DNA of 64,000 nucleotides from Actinacidiphila yanglinensis (GTDB lineage Bacteria > Actinomycetota > Actinomycetes > Streptomycetales > Streptomycetaceae). The position numbers and the translations under genes are program-made. Where the stretch lies: positions 124,001 to 188,000 of the forward strand of contig NZ_FNVU01000002.1 in the NCBI RefSeq assembly GCF_900107965.1, given 5' to 3'. Shown here piece after piece: positions 52,627 through 60,837 of this stretch; position 1 is the stretch's first letter; each line of letters opens with the position of its first letter. The notes below the pieces were generated by a model. It had not been told where the DNA came from. It did not search any database and saw only the letters and a program-made list of their open reading frames with translations.

Positions 52627-53060
52627 ACCGCCCTGCCGCGGACCGGAGTCCGAGCCCGTCCCGCATGCCGATCGTCCGGCCGCTGTTCAGCAACCCCCGG
52701 GGCACGCAGGGCGCCAGGATCGCCGGGTACCTCGCGTTCGCCGTGCTCGCGGTGGCCGTCGCGGTGGCCGGCTCCCTCGTCCAGGCCGCCTGGGAGCCCG
52801 GCGGGCTGCTGCTGGCGCTCGCCGGGTGCGTGGGCCTCTTCTACGGGGGTGGCAAGCTCACCGGCACCCGGCTGGGCACGGTGGTGCCCGGCGCGGTCTG
52901 GCTGGTGGGCGTGATCTTCCTCAGCGGCTCCCGTCCGGAGGGCGACTTCCTGCTCGCCGCCGGGATCGGGCCGTACATCTACCTGCTCGGCGGGGCGCTG
53001 TCGGCGGTGATCTGCGCCACGCTGCCCCAACTACCTCCATCCGGCACGAATAGGACCTGA
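52623..53060 (+). CDS. Small four-helix membrane protein (DUF6113-like)
   Basis: 145 residues with about four membrane helices ([69 protein letters not shown]). GTG 52623 overlaps the mshB stop, so the two are co-translated. Proteins like this sit next to mshB in other Streptomyces. Function unknown; a link to mycothiol is only positional. Confidence 0.75.
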   Translation: MNRPAADRSPSPSRMPIVRPLFSNPRGTQGARIAGYLAFAVLAVAVAVAGSLVQAAWEPGGLLLALAGCVGLFYGGGKLTGTRLGTVVPGAVWLVGVIFLSGSRPEGDFLLAAGIGPYIYLLGGALSAVICATLPQLPPSGTNRT

Positions 53061-53212
53061 CTTGGCGGGCAGGGGCCGGCACGTGGTTGGGTGTGCCCCA
53101 GCGTTCCGCCGGACCGCAGCCGCCTCCGCGCACAGGTCGGTATGGTGGGTGCGCCGGCGAGCCGCCCGCCAAGTGATGTGTCGGGCGGCGTGGCTAACCG
53201 GGAGAGCCTCCT

Positions 53213-55546
53213 TTGAGTCGTGAAACTGACAGTTCGTCCTCCGGTCCCCAGGGGCGCGGCGGTGCCGCGTACCCGTCAGGGACCCCGCCTTACGGCCCCC
53301 GCCCCTTCCCGTCGCTGCACCCGCAGGAGCGGCCGCGCACGGCCGGCCCGGAGCAGGACGGGGCCGAAGCGGCCGAGCCCGGCCAGGACGCGACCGACGA
53401 GCCCAGGACCGAGACGACTCTGACCACCCGGATCCGGATCAACATCCCCGGTTCCCGGCCGATCCCGCCGGTCGTCATGCGCACCACCGTCGAGGAGGGC
53501 GCGGCCGCGGCCGGCCCGCAGGGCTCCGGCGCCCCGGACACCGCCGGGCCGGCGGGCGCCGCGGCGGCGCCCGCCGAGGAGCCGGCCGCCGACGGCGGGC
53601 AGGGCGGCGACGCGCAGCAGGAGCGGGCGGAGAAGAAGGAGAAGACCAGCGACTGGTTCGCGCCGCGCAAGTCTGTGGGCCCGGCGGGCCCGGGGACGGG
53701 CGCGGGAGCGGGTTCCGGCGCGGGACCCGGCGGCGCCGGTCCGGCTCCGGCGGGCTTCACCCAGGGAACCGGGGGAGGGGCGACCGGGGACGGGTTCTCC
53801 GAGGGCTTCTCCGGCGACGGTTTCCAGGGCGATCTCCAGGGCGGCGGTGCGCCCGGCGGCTCCGGCACGTCCACCGGCGGGTTCACGGTGCCTCCGGTAC
53901 CCCCCACGCGCGAGGGGAGCGCGCCGGGTGCGCCCGGCTCCCAGCCCGTTGACGGCTACTTCGGCACCGGCACCCCCGCGGGGGGCACCCCGGCGGCGCC
54001 CAGGACGGGTGACCTGTTCGCGGGGCCGTACGACGAGCAGTTCGCCGACCCCGACACCGGCACGCAGCAGATCCCGCAGGCGTTCCTGCCGCCGCCGGTC
54101 GGCGCGCCGTTCGACGGCGGTCCGGCTGCGCGCGGCCCGCACGACACGCCCTCGGGCGGGTACGCGTCGCCCTTCGAGACCCCGCCGGGCGCCGAACCGG
54201 GCGCCGGCGCCAGCCCGTTCGGCACCGAGGGCTTCCCGCCCGGGGTGCCGCGCGGCATCCCCACCGACCCCTTCGGCCGGCCCGCGCCGCCCTCCGGGGC
54301 GACCACCGGCCCGGCCACCGGCGAGATGCGCGTACCGCCGCTCGGCGGCGACACCGGCGAGCACGCCTTCCGCCCGCCGTCCCCGGCCGGCTCCCAGCCC
54401 CCCGGGGGCCGGGGCGCCGGCGACACCCTGGTCGGCGGTATCGCGCCGGTCCCGGCCGGCGAGGTCCGGCCGCGTCCGGCCGGTCCGGGTTCGATGCCGC
54501 CCGCCGGGCCGCCGCCCTTCACGGGCTCCGGCCCGCAGCCCGAGACGGCCACCCCGGCGGCACCGGCCGCGTCCGCTCCGAAGTCGGCCAAGCCGGTGAA
54601 GAAGGGCCGCTCCAAGCTGGTGCTGCTGGGCACCGCGGTCGGCGGCGCGGTGGTCATCGCGTACGGCGCCGGGCTGCTGATGAACCACTCCGACGTGCCC
54701 AAGGGCACCACGGTGCTCGGCGTCGACATCGGCAACACCAGCCAGGAGAGCGCCGTCAAGACGCTCGACCACGCGATCGGCAACCGCGGCACCGCTCCGC
54801 TGACGGTCACTGTCGACGGCAAGCAGCACACGCTCAAGCCGTCGATCGCGGGCCTGTCCATCGACACCGACGCGACCGTGCGCAAGGTGGCGCACTCCGA
54901 CTACAACCCGGTCTCGGTGATCGGCTCGCTCTTCGGCCGGACGCGCGCCGAGGACCCGGTGATCGTGATCGACCAGGACAAGCTCAAGGCGGCGCTGAAG
55001 AGCGTGGCGGGCAACTCGAGCACCGCCTCGGAGGGCATGGTGCGCTTCTCCGACGGCAAGGCCGTCGCGGTGCCCGGCAAGCCCGGGCAGTCCGTCGACG
55101 TGGACGCCGCCGCCACCCAGGTCTCCGCGGCCTACCGGCTGCGCGCCCAGACCGGCCGCAACACCCCGATCGACCTCAAGGGCACCACGGTCCAGCCGAA
55201 GGTGACCCAGGCCGAGCTGACCAAGGCCGTCAACGGCTTCGGGAAGACCGCGATGCAGGGCCCCGTCTTCGTCTCCGCCGGAGGCGGCCGCTCGGTGGAG
55301 TTCGACAGCACGCTGTCGCAGTTCCTGACCATGCAGGCCACCCCGGACGGCAAGCTCAGCCCGCACATCGACCTGAAGGTCCTCCAGTCGCTGTACGGCG
55401 GGGCCTTCGACGGGGTGCTGCTGGAGCGCGGCAACGGGTCGAAGACCGCGGTCACGCCGCAGGATGTCGCCACCGCGCTGATGCAGGGCCTGAACGCCAC
55501 GAGCCCGGCCAAGCGGACCGTGCCACTGCAGGACGTGGCCAACTAG
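53213..55546 (+). CDS. Large Pro/Gly-rich membrane protein with VanW-type peptidoglycan-binding region
   Basis: 777 residues. Residues 1-460 are low-complexity (Pro, Gly, Ala, Ser) and probably disordered in the cytoplasm. One membrane helix follows (about 467-488, LVLLGTAVGGAVVIAYGAGLL). The outer part (about 490-777) shows repeated PG_binding_4-like units (VPKGTTVLGVDIGNTSQESAV; TVDGKQHTLKPSIAGLSID), found in VanW/YoaR-type envelope proteins. The TTG at 53213 has GGGAGAG about 8 nt upstream. The role is probably cell-wall-related; the catalytic VanW domain itself is not evident. Confidence 0.8.
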   Translation: MSRETDSSSSGPQGRGGAAYPSGTPPYGPRPFPSLHPQERPRTAGPEQDGAEAAEPGQDATDEPRTETTLTTRIRINIPGSRPIPPVVMRTTVEEGAAAAGPQGSGAPDTAGPAGAAAAPAEEPAADGGQGGDAQQERAEKKEKTSDWFAPRKSVGPAGPGTGAGAGSGAGPGGAGPAPAGFTQGTGGGATGDGFSEGFSGDGFQGDLQGGGAPGGSGTSTGGFTVPPVPPTREGSAPGAPGSQPVDGYFGTGTPAGGTPAAPRTGDLFAGPYDEQFADPDTGTQQIPQAFLPPPVGAPFDGGPAARGPHDTPSGGYASPFETPPGAEPGAGASPFGTEGFPPGVPRGIPTDPFGRPAPPSGATTGPATGEMRVPPLGGDTGEHAFRPPSPAGSQPPGGRGAGDTLVGGIAPVPAGEVRPRPAGPGSMPPAGPPPFTGSGPQPETATPAAPAASAPKSAKPVKKGRSKLVLLGTAVGGAVVIAYGAGLLMNHSDVPKGTTVLGVDIGNTSQESAVKTLDHAIGNRGTAPLTVTVDGKQHTLKPSIAGLSIDTDATVRKVAHSDYNPVSVIGSLFGRTRAEDPVIVIDQDKLKAALKSVAGNSSTASEGMVRFSDGKAVAVPGKPGQSVDVDAAATQVSAAYRLRAQTGRNTPIDLKGTTVQPKVTQAELTKAVNGFGKTAMQGPVFVSAGGGRSVEFDSTLSQFLTMQATPDGKLSPHIDLKVLQSLYGGAFDGVLLERGNGSKTAVTPQDVATALMQGLNATSPAKRTVPLQDVAN

Positions 55547-55563
55547 CCGCACCGGCACGACGG

Positions 55564-55603
55564 CCGCGCGGAGCACGCCCTCGGCGGGCGTCGCTCCGCG
55601 CGG
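55564..55603. terminator. Bidirectional terminator between convergent genes
   Basis: CCGCGCGGAGC/GCTCCGCGCGG outer arms and ACGCCC/GGGCGT inner arms form a long stem with a single bulged C and a 5-nt loop. Confidence 0.8.
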
Positions 55604-55609
55604 GCGGCG

Positions 55610-56572
55610 TCAGCCGCGCTGCCACCAGTGACGTCTGCGGTGCGGGGCCAGCGCGTGGATGGCCGGGCGCAGATCGGCGAAGGCGACGACGGTCGCCGGG
55701 GCGTCGGGCCCGCCCTCGCCGGGCAGGGCCACGCCCAGGCAGAGCAGCTTCAACTGCTCGTCGGGCAGCGGCAGCGCGGCGAAGACCGGAGCGCCGTCGA
55801 AGCCGGTGGGCAGCGGGTCGGACCAGGTCAGCGGGGCGTCGGGCGCCGGGCGGCACACCTCGCCCGCCAGCAGTCGCTGGGTCCGGTCGGGGTGCGCGGA
55901 CCTGCCGCTGTCGTCCGCCTCGTGGCCGAGGATGTACGCGGGCATCGGCTCGGCGCCGATCGCCGCGATGTCGTCGGCCTGCGCGGCCAGCCCGTCGGTG
56001 ATCTCCTGGGTGTCCCAGCGCCAGCCCTTGCGTTCGGCGTGCAGGTGCAGCTCGACGGTGGGCATCACCGCCACCCCCAGGCCCTCGAGCACCTTCCAGC
56101 GTTTCGCGAAACCGCCCATCACCAGCTCGTCGACCGGCTGTTCCGGGTCGGTGAGGTCGCCGCGCAGCGTCCACTGCCCGATCTCGAAGAGGGTGCGCGA
56201 CGTGGCCGTGACCAGGTACTGCCGGATGACCTCGTGGTCGCCGCCGGTCTCGATCAGGTCGTTGTACCAGAAGGCGGTGCCGAAGCTCAGGTCCGCGCGG
56301 GCGGCCTGGAACGGGAGCGTCGCGCGGGCGGCGACCTGCCGTACGGACTCCGGGACGAGGCTCTCGGCGACCACCGGTGCCGAGTGGTCGAACCCGGGCT
56401 CGCCGAGATCGAATCCGGCGTCGCCGTGCTCCGCTTCGGGTTCCGCGGTTCCGCGGTCGCCGTCCTCACCGCTGACGGTGCCGGCGGCGTCCTGCGTTCC
56501 CTCGGTCTCGGGATCTTCGCGGAGCGCGGGGATCTGCGCGGGGATGTCGGGGATCTCGGGGGTCTCTGGCAC
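55610..56572 (-). CDS. Unrecognised protein linked to the sensor kinase
   Basis: 320 residues. Residues 1-70 are Pro/Glu/Asp-rich and probably disordered. The rest is a globular alpha/beta region with SFGTAFWYND, TPEQPVDELVMGGFAKRW-like helices and a C-terminal GFDGAPVFAALPL segment. There is no membrane helix or signal peptide. GTG 56572 is 10 nt after the histidine kinase stop, with GAGGAG overlapping that stop, so it is co-translated with the kinase. I do not recognise the family and give no function. Confidence 0.6.
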   Translation of the reverse strand: MPETPEIPDIPAQIPALREDPETEGTQDAAGTVSGEDGDRGTAEPEAEHGDAGFDLGEPGFDHSAPVVAESLVPESVRQVAARATLPFQAARADLSFGTAFWYNDLIETGGDHEVIRQYLVTATSRTLFEIGQWTLRGDLTDPEQPVDELVMGGFAKRWKVLEGLGVAVMPTVELHLHAERKGWRWDTQEITDGLAAQADDIAAIGAEPMPAYILGHEADDSGRSAHPDRTQRLLAGEVCRPAPDAPLTWSDPLPTGFDGAPVFAALPLPDEQLKLLCLGVALPGEGGPDAPATVVAFADLRPAIHALAPHRRRHWWQRG

Positions 56573-56582
56573 AGCCCGGACC

Positions 56583-57857
56583 CTACTCCTCGCCGTTCGC
56601 CCGCCGTTTCGCGCCCACCGGGGTCGGGTCCAGCGGCACCACCGCGGTGAGCGTGAAACCGCCGTCACCTGCCCTGGACGTGCTCAGGCCGCCGCCTTCG
56701 AGGACCAGCCGCTCGCCCAGTCCGGTCAGGCCGTTGCCCGGTGGACGCGCGTCGTCGGGCCCGCGCCCGTCGTCGGAGACGGTCAGTGTCGCCGTGCCGC
56801 CGCCGGTCTCCAGCGCCACCACGCAGACCGTCGCGCCGCTGTGCCGTACGACGTTGGTCACCGCCTCGCGCAGCGCCCAGGCCAGCGCGCCCTCCCCGGC
56901 GGACGTGAGGCCCGTCACCGGCTCGATGACGTGGACGCGCGCCGAGATGCCCGCCGAGGCCAGGGCGGTACGGATCGAGGCGAGCTCGGCCGCCAGGGTC
57001 GGGCGCCGGTAGCCGCTGACCGCCTCGCGCACGTCGACCAGCGCCTGCCGGCTGACCGACTCGATGTCGGCGACCTGCTGGGCCGCGTCGTGCGGCCGGT
57101 CGGGCAGCATCCGCCCGGCCAGCTCGCTCTTCAGAGTGATCAGGGACAGCGAGTGCCCGAGCAGGTCGTGCAGGTCGCGGGCGAGCCGCAGCCGCTCCTC
57201 GGTCGCCGCCAGCTGCGCCACGGTGTCGCGGGCCGCGCGCAGCTCCCGCATGGTGCCCACGAGTTGCTGCACGCCGATCATCGAGAAACCGCCGAGCAGG
57301 GCGGGCAGCAGCAGCTCCGGGTAGACCTGCCCGTGCCGGTCCACCGCGGCGGCGTTGGCGAGGAGCAGCCCGGCGGCCGCCGGCACCGCCCAGCGCGAGT
57401 GCCGGCCGGGCAGCGCCGCCCCGCACGCCACCCCCACGTACACGAACAGCACCAGCCAGTCCCGGCCGAGCGAGACGGACAGCACCGTGGCCAGCACGGC
57501 GAGGGCGACCAGCACCCACCAGACCCAGCGGCGCGGCGGCTGGTCGGTGTTGGTGCGGAAGAAGGCGAGCGTCAGGTAGGCGCCGACGAAGCCGGCCAGG
57601 CCGAGTGCGGCCGGGATCACGACGGCGACCGGGTGGCCCCCGCCGGCCAGGTCGCCGACCGGCGAGCCGAGGTACAGCAGCCAGACGCTGATCCACATGA
57701 TCTTGATCAGGGCCTGTCGGCGGTTCTCCGGCGGGCGGCCGATCGGGCTGCTGTCGGACGCCTCCACCTCCTGCCGCCACGCAGGCCACGGCTCGCGCTC
57801 GCCGCCGGGGCCGGCGGCGGCACCGCCCCCGCCGCGCCGCCACCAGTCGCCGGTCAT
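56583..57857 (-). CDS. Two-component sensor histidine kinase, DesK/NarL-partner type
   Basis: 424 residues. Five to six membrane helices (about 40-200) precede a HisKA_3 domain with the phospho-acceptor H230 in LARDLHDLLGHSL. A HATPase domain follows (N-box EAVTNVVRHS; G-boxes DDGRG, GNGLTGLGERL). It should sense a membrane or drug signal and phosphorylate a NarL-type regulator, probably the one at 60100. ATG 57857 begins 4 nt after the permease stop. It is part of the minus-strand operon ATPase-permease-kinase-unknown protein. Confidence 0.9.
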   Translation of the reverse strand: MTGDWWRRGGGGAAAGPGGEREPWPAWRQEVEASDSSPIGRPPENRRQALIKIMWISVWLLYLGSPVGDLAGGGHPVAVVIPAALGLAGFVGAYLTLAFFRTNTDQPPRRWVWWVLVALAVLATVLSVSLGRDWLVLFVYVGVACGAALPGRHSRWAVPAAAGLLLANAAAVDRHGQVYPELLLPALLGGFSMIGVQQLVGTMRELRAARDTVAQLAATEERLRLARDLHDLLGHSLSLITLKSELAGRMLPDRPHDAAQQVADIESVSRQALVDVREAVSGYRRPTLAAELASIRTALASAGISARVHVIEPVTGLTSAGEGALAWALREAVTNVVRHSGATVCVVALETGGGTATLTVSDDGRGPDDARPPGNGLTGLGERLVLEGGGLSTSRAGDGGFTLTAVVPLDPTPVGAKRRANGEE

Positions 57858-57861
57858 ACGG

Positions 57862-58602
57862 TCATGCCTTCCGGGTGTCCTTGCGATAGAGCCAGGCCGC
57901 CGCCCCCGCGAACAGGAGCAGGTACACGACGAGGACGGTGATGTCCTTGGCGTGCGGCGCGTTCCCGACCTCGATCGCCTGGCCCAGCGCGACGTACGGC
58001 CGCGACGGGAGGTAGCCGGCGAGGTCCTGCAGCCACTGCGGGAAGCTGTAGATCGGCACCCACAGCCCGCCGAGGATCGCCAGGCCGAAGTAGAACAGCA
58101 TGGAGACCGGCCGGGCGACATCGGCGGTGGCCAGGTAGCCGATCGCCACCCCGAGCGCGGCGAAGACCAGGCTGCCCGCCCACGTACTGAAGGCGATCGC
58201 CACCCACTGCCAGGCGTCCATCCGGATGTTCTTCAGCGCCGCGCCGATGATCAGCACGACCAGGATCGACGGCAGGCTCACCGTGGCCGCCGACGCGACC
58301 TTCGCGGTGACGTAGCCGCGGCCGGGCAGCGCGGTCAGCCGCAGCTGCCGCACCCAGCCCTTCTCCCGCTCGCGCGCGATCCGTTCGGCGTTGCCCATCA
58401 GCACCGCCGTCATCGCGCCGAACGCGGCCATCGAGACCATCAGGTAGGCGATCGCCGACAGCCCGCTGTTCCCGACCGTGTCGCTCTTCTTGTAGCTCAG
58501 GCTGATCGCCAGGAAGAGGAACGCGGGGTAGAGCACCGAGAAGAACATGAACTTGCGGTTCCGCAGGGTGCGGGTGATCTCCAGCCGGATCAGCGTCGTC
58601 AT
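57862..58602 (-). CDS. ABC-2 type transporter permease
   Basis: 246 residues with about six membrane helices, the usual ABC-2 exporter layout, and a long first cytoplasmic loop (NAERIAREREKGWVRQLRLTALPGRGY). It forms the membrane part of the exporter with the ATPase just upstream, which it overlaps by 4 bp (ATGA). The exported substrate is unknown: lipids, peptides or drugs are all possible for this family. Confidence 0.9.
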   Translation of the reverse strand: MTTLIRLEITRTLRNRKFMFFSVLYPAFLFLAISLSYKKSDTVGNSGLSAIAYLMVSMAAFGAMTAVLMGNAERIAREREKGWVRQLRLTALPGRGYVTAKVASAATVSLPSILVVLIIGAALKNIRMDAWQWVAIAFSTWAGSLVFAALGVAIGYLATADVARPVSMLFYFGLAILGGLWVPIYSFPQWLQDLAGYLPSRPYVALGQAIEVGNAPHAKDITVLVVYLLLFAGAAAWLYRKDTRKA

Positions 58603-59576
58603 CGCTGCCCCGCCTCCTCGGCGCTCGTCGCGGCATCGGTGATGGCGAGGAACGCCTGCTCGAGCCCGAGCCCGGCGACCTCGAGGTTGCGCGGGTACAG
58701 GCCGAGCCCGTACACCGCGTGCATCGTCGCGTCCGCGTCGTCGGAGCGGAGGCGGACGGTGGGGCCGGTCACGTCCAGGCCCACCACGTTCGGCAGGCCG
58801 CCGAGCGCCTGCTCGTCGATCCCGCCCTCCAGGTCGAAGGTGATCCGGCGGGCGCCCGCCCGCGCCTTGATCTCCGCCGCCGTGCCGTCCGCGATCAGCC
58901 TGCCGCGGTGCAGGACCAGCACCCGGTCCGCGATCGCGTCCGCCTCCTCCAGGTAGTGGGTGGCGAACAGCACGGTGCGGCCCTCCTCGACCTGCGCCCG
59001 CATCGTCGCCCAGAACGCCTGGCGCGCGGTCACGTCCATGCCCGTGGTCGGCTCGTCCAGCACGATCAGGTCGTTCGCGCCGGCCGTGGCCATCGCGAAC
59101 CGGACCCGCTGCTCCTGGCCGCCGGACAGCTTGTTCACCTTCCGGTCCCGGATGTCGGTGAGGTCTGCGGCGGCCAGCACCTGGTCCACCGGGTACGCCT
59201 TCGGGTGCAGGTCGCAGGCGAGCGCCACCAGCTCGCGGACCGTGACCTCCTCCATCAGCCCGCCGCTCTGCAGCATCGCGCCGACCCGGCCCTTGGCGAT
59301 CGCCTGGGTCGGGCTGGTGCCGAACACCCGCACCTCCCCGGCGTCGGCGTTCTTCAGCCCGAGCAGCAGGTCGAGCGCGGTCGACTTGCCCGCCCCGTTG
59401 GGCCCCAGCAGGGCCACCGTCTCCCCGGGAAACAGCTCCAGGCTCACCTCGGACACCGCCCGTACGGTCCCGAAGCTCTTGCTCACGCCCCCGAAGCTCA
59501 CCACCGGTTGCCGCGGCCCGTGGCCCGGCCCCCCGTCCTGTTCCTGCGTGCTCGTGCTCACTGATGCTGCGGTCAT
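58599..59576 (-). CDS. ABC transporter ATP-binding protein (drug/lipid exporter type)
   Basis: 325 residues. Walker A GPNGAGKST, signature LSGGQEQR, Walker B LIVLDEPTTGMD and switch H (FATHYLEEAD) are present. A C-terminal extension (about 245-325) is typical of DrrA/NodI-like exporters. GGGGGC precedes ATG 59576. It is the first gene of the exporter/sensor-kinase operon. A palindrome (59633-59654) lies just upstream, where the partner response regulator could bind. Confidence 0.9.
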   Translation of the reverse strand: MTAASVSTSTQEQDGGPGHGPRQPVVSFGGVSKSFGTVRAVSEVSLELFPGETVALLGPNGAGKSTALDLLLGLKNADAGEVRVFGTSPTQAIAKGRVGAMLQSGGLMEEVTVRELVALACDLHPKAYPVDQVLAAADLTDIRDRKVNKLSGGQEQRVRFAMATAGANDLIVLDEPTTGMDVTARQAFWATMRAQVEEGRTVLFATHYLEEADAIADRVLVLHRGRLIADGTAAEIKARAGARRITFDLEGGIDEQALGGLPNVVGLDVTGPTVRLRSDDADATMHAVYGLGLYPRNLEVAGLGLEQAFLAITDAATSAEEAGQR

Positions 59577-59632
59577 GCCCCCTACTCTCGCCTGTGCGGG
59601 CCGCGCGGCGGCAGTGCGGTCGGTCGTGACAT

Positions 59633-59654
59633 CCGCATGACAGATGTCATACGG
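59633..59654. promoter_or_regulatory. Palindromic operator candidate of the exporter/two-component module
   Basis: Arms CCGcATGACA and TGTCATaCGG are separated by GA; 9 of 10 positions pair. It lies in the divergent promoter region, 57 nt before the exporter ATPase start and 63 nt before the NTF2-like gene. NarL-type regulators commonly bind such inverted repeats. Confidence 0.6.
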
Positions 59655-59716
59655 AATGCGTGACCCGTCCGGCCCACGGCGACGTGACCGGGCCCGTACG
59701 GCCTCGTTGAGCGGGC

Positions 59717-60046
59717 ATGACCGCTCCCGAGCCTCTGCCGATTCCCGTCGCCGCCGCCCTGGAGGCGGCGGGCGCGGGCAACACCGAGGACTTCCTCGCC
59801 GCCTTCGCCGCCGACGGGGCGGTGGACGACTGGGGCCGCGTCTTCCGCGGCCACGACGCGATCCGGGAGTGGAGCGACGCCGAGTTCATCGGCAAGCAGG
59901 TCACCCTGCGCGTCACGGGCACCCGCACGGAGGACGCCACCACGACCGTCTCCGCCGTGGTCGGCGGCAACGGCTTCAACGGCCCCTCGGACTTCGCGTT
60001 CACCGTCGCCGGCAACCGCATCACCCTCATGCGCATCACCGGGTGA
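59717..60046 (+). CDS. NTF2/SnoaL-like protein
   Basis: 109 residues with the alpha/beta cone-fold pattern of the nuclear transport factor 2 superfamily (AAALEAAGAGNTEDFLAAFA; VDDWGRVFRGHDAIREWSD). Members act as isomerases, cyclases or small ligand-binding proteins; no catalytic residues can be assigned. It is transcribed divergently from the exporter operon and shares its control region. The response regulator follows 53 nt later. Confidence 0.8.
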   Translation: MTAPEPLPIPVAAALEAAGAGNTEDFLAAFAADGAVDDWGRVFRGHDAIREWSDAEFIGKQVTLRVTGTRTEDATTTVSAVVGGNGFNGPSDFAFTVAGNRITLMRITG

Positions 60047-60087
60047 CGCCGGTCCGCCTCGGGCAGGACCCGCACCGGGACAGCCGC

Positions 60088-60093
60088 TAACCT
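60088..60093 (+). promoter_or_regulatory. -10 box of a probable leaderless promoter (response regulator)
   Basis: TAACCT ends 6 nt before the ATG at 60100, which would give the response regulator its own leaderless transcript. Confidence 0.4.
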
Positions 60094-60099
60094 GCCGGG

Positions 60100-60714
60100 A
60101 TGACGGGGATGATCCGGGTGCTGCTGGCCGACGACCAGTCGATGGTCAGGGAGGCGCTGGCGACGCTGCTCGGGCTGGAGGAGGACATCGAGGTCGTCGC
60201 GCAGGTGGCGCGGGGCGACGAGGTGGTGGCCGCCGTGCTGGAGCACCGGCCGGACGTGGCGCTGCTGGACATCGAGATGCCCGGGATGACCGGCATCGAG
60301 GCGGCCGCACAACTGCGCGGGGCCGCACCCGGCGTGAAGGTCGTGATCGTGACGACCTTCGGCCGGCCGGGATACCTGCGGCGGGCGATGGAGTCGGGGG
60401 CCGAGGCGTTCCTGGTGAAGGACGCGCCGGCCGCGCAACTCGCCGACGCGGTACGGCTGGTGCTGAAGGGGCAGCGGGTAATAGACCCCTCTCTGGCCGC
60501 CGCGGCACTCGCCGAGGGCGCGGATCCGCTGACCGCCCGCGAGCGGGAGGTGCTCAACGCTGCCGCGGACGGGTCGGTCAACGCGGAGATCGCCTGCCGG
60601 CTGCTGCTGTCGGAGGGGACCGTGCGGAACTATCTGTCCACGGCGATTCAGAAGACGGGGGCGCGGAACCGGGCGGAGGCGGTACGCATCGCCCGCGAGA
60701 AGGGGTGGCTCTGA
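60100..60714 (+). CDS. NarL/DesR-family response regulator
   Basis: 204 residues. The receiver domain has acidic residues D11/D12, phospho-acceptor D57 and the conserved lysine in FLVKDA. A LuxR-type helix-turn-helix follows (about 138-200; LTAREREVLNAAADG, VRNYLSTAIQKTGARNRAEA). It is the likely partner of the histidine kinase at 56583-57857, from which it is separated by the exporter genes. ATG 60109 is an alternative start. It probably controls the divergent exporter operon through the nearby palindrome. Confidence 0.92.
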   Translation: MTGMIRVLLADDQSMVREALATLLGLEEDIEVVAQVARGDEVVAAVLEHRPDVALLDIEMPGMTGIEAAAQLRGAAPGVKVVIVTTFGRPGYLRRAMESGAEAFLVKDAPAAQLADAVRLVLKGQRVIDPSLAAAALAEGADPLTAREREVLNAAADGSVNAEIACRLLLSEGTVRNYLSTAIQKTGARNRAEAVRIAREKGWL

Positions 60715-60744
60715 CCCCCCGGGGTGCCCTGTCCCGTGAGTTGA

Positions 60745-60807
60745 GGGACCTTGCGGTCCGGCGGTGGTTTGGGGGTCCCCCCGCACCACAGCGGACCGCA
60801 AGGTCCC
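60745..60807. terminator. Bidirectional terminator between convergent genes
   Basis: Perfect 16-bp arms GGGACCTTGCGGTCCG and CGGACCGCAAGGTCCC flank an inner GGTGGT/ACCAC pairing. It lies between the response regulator and the SirB1-like gene. Confidence 0.8.
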
Positions 60808-60837
60808 GGGGGCGGCAGAAGGGGGCAGCCCGGGAAG

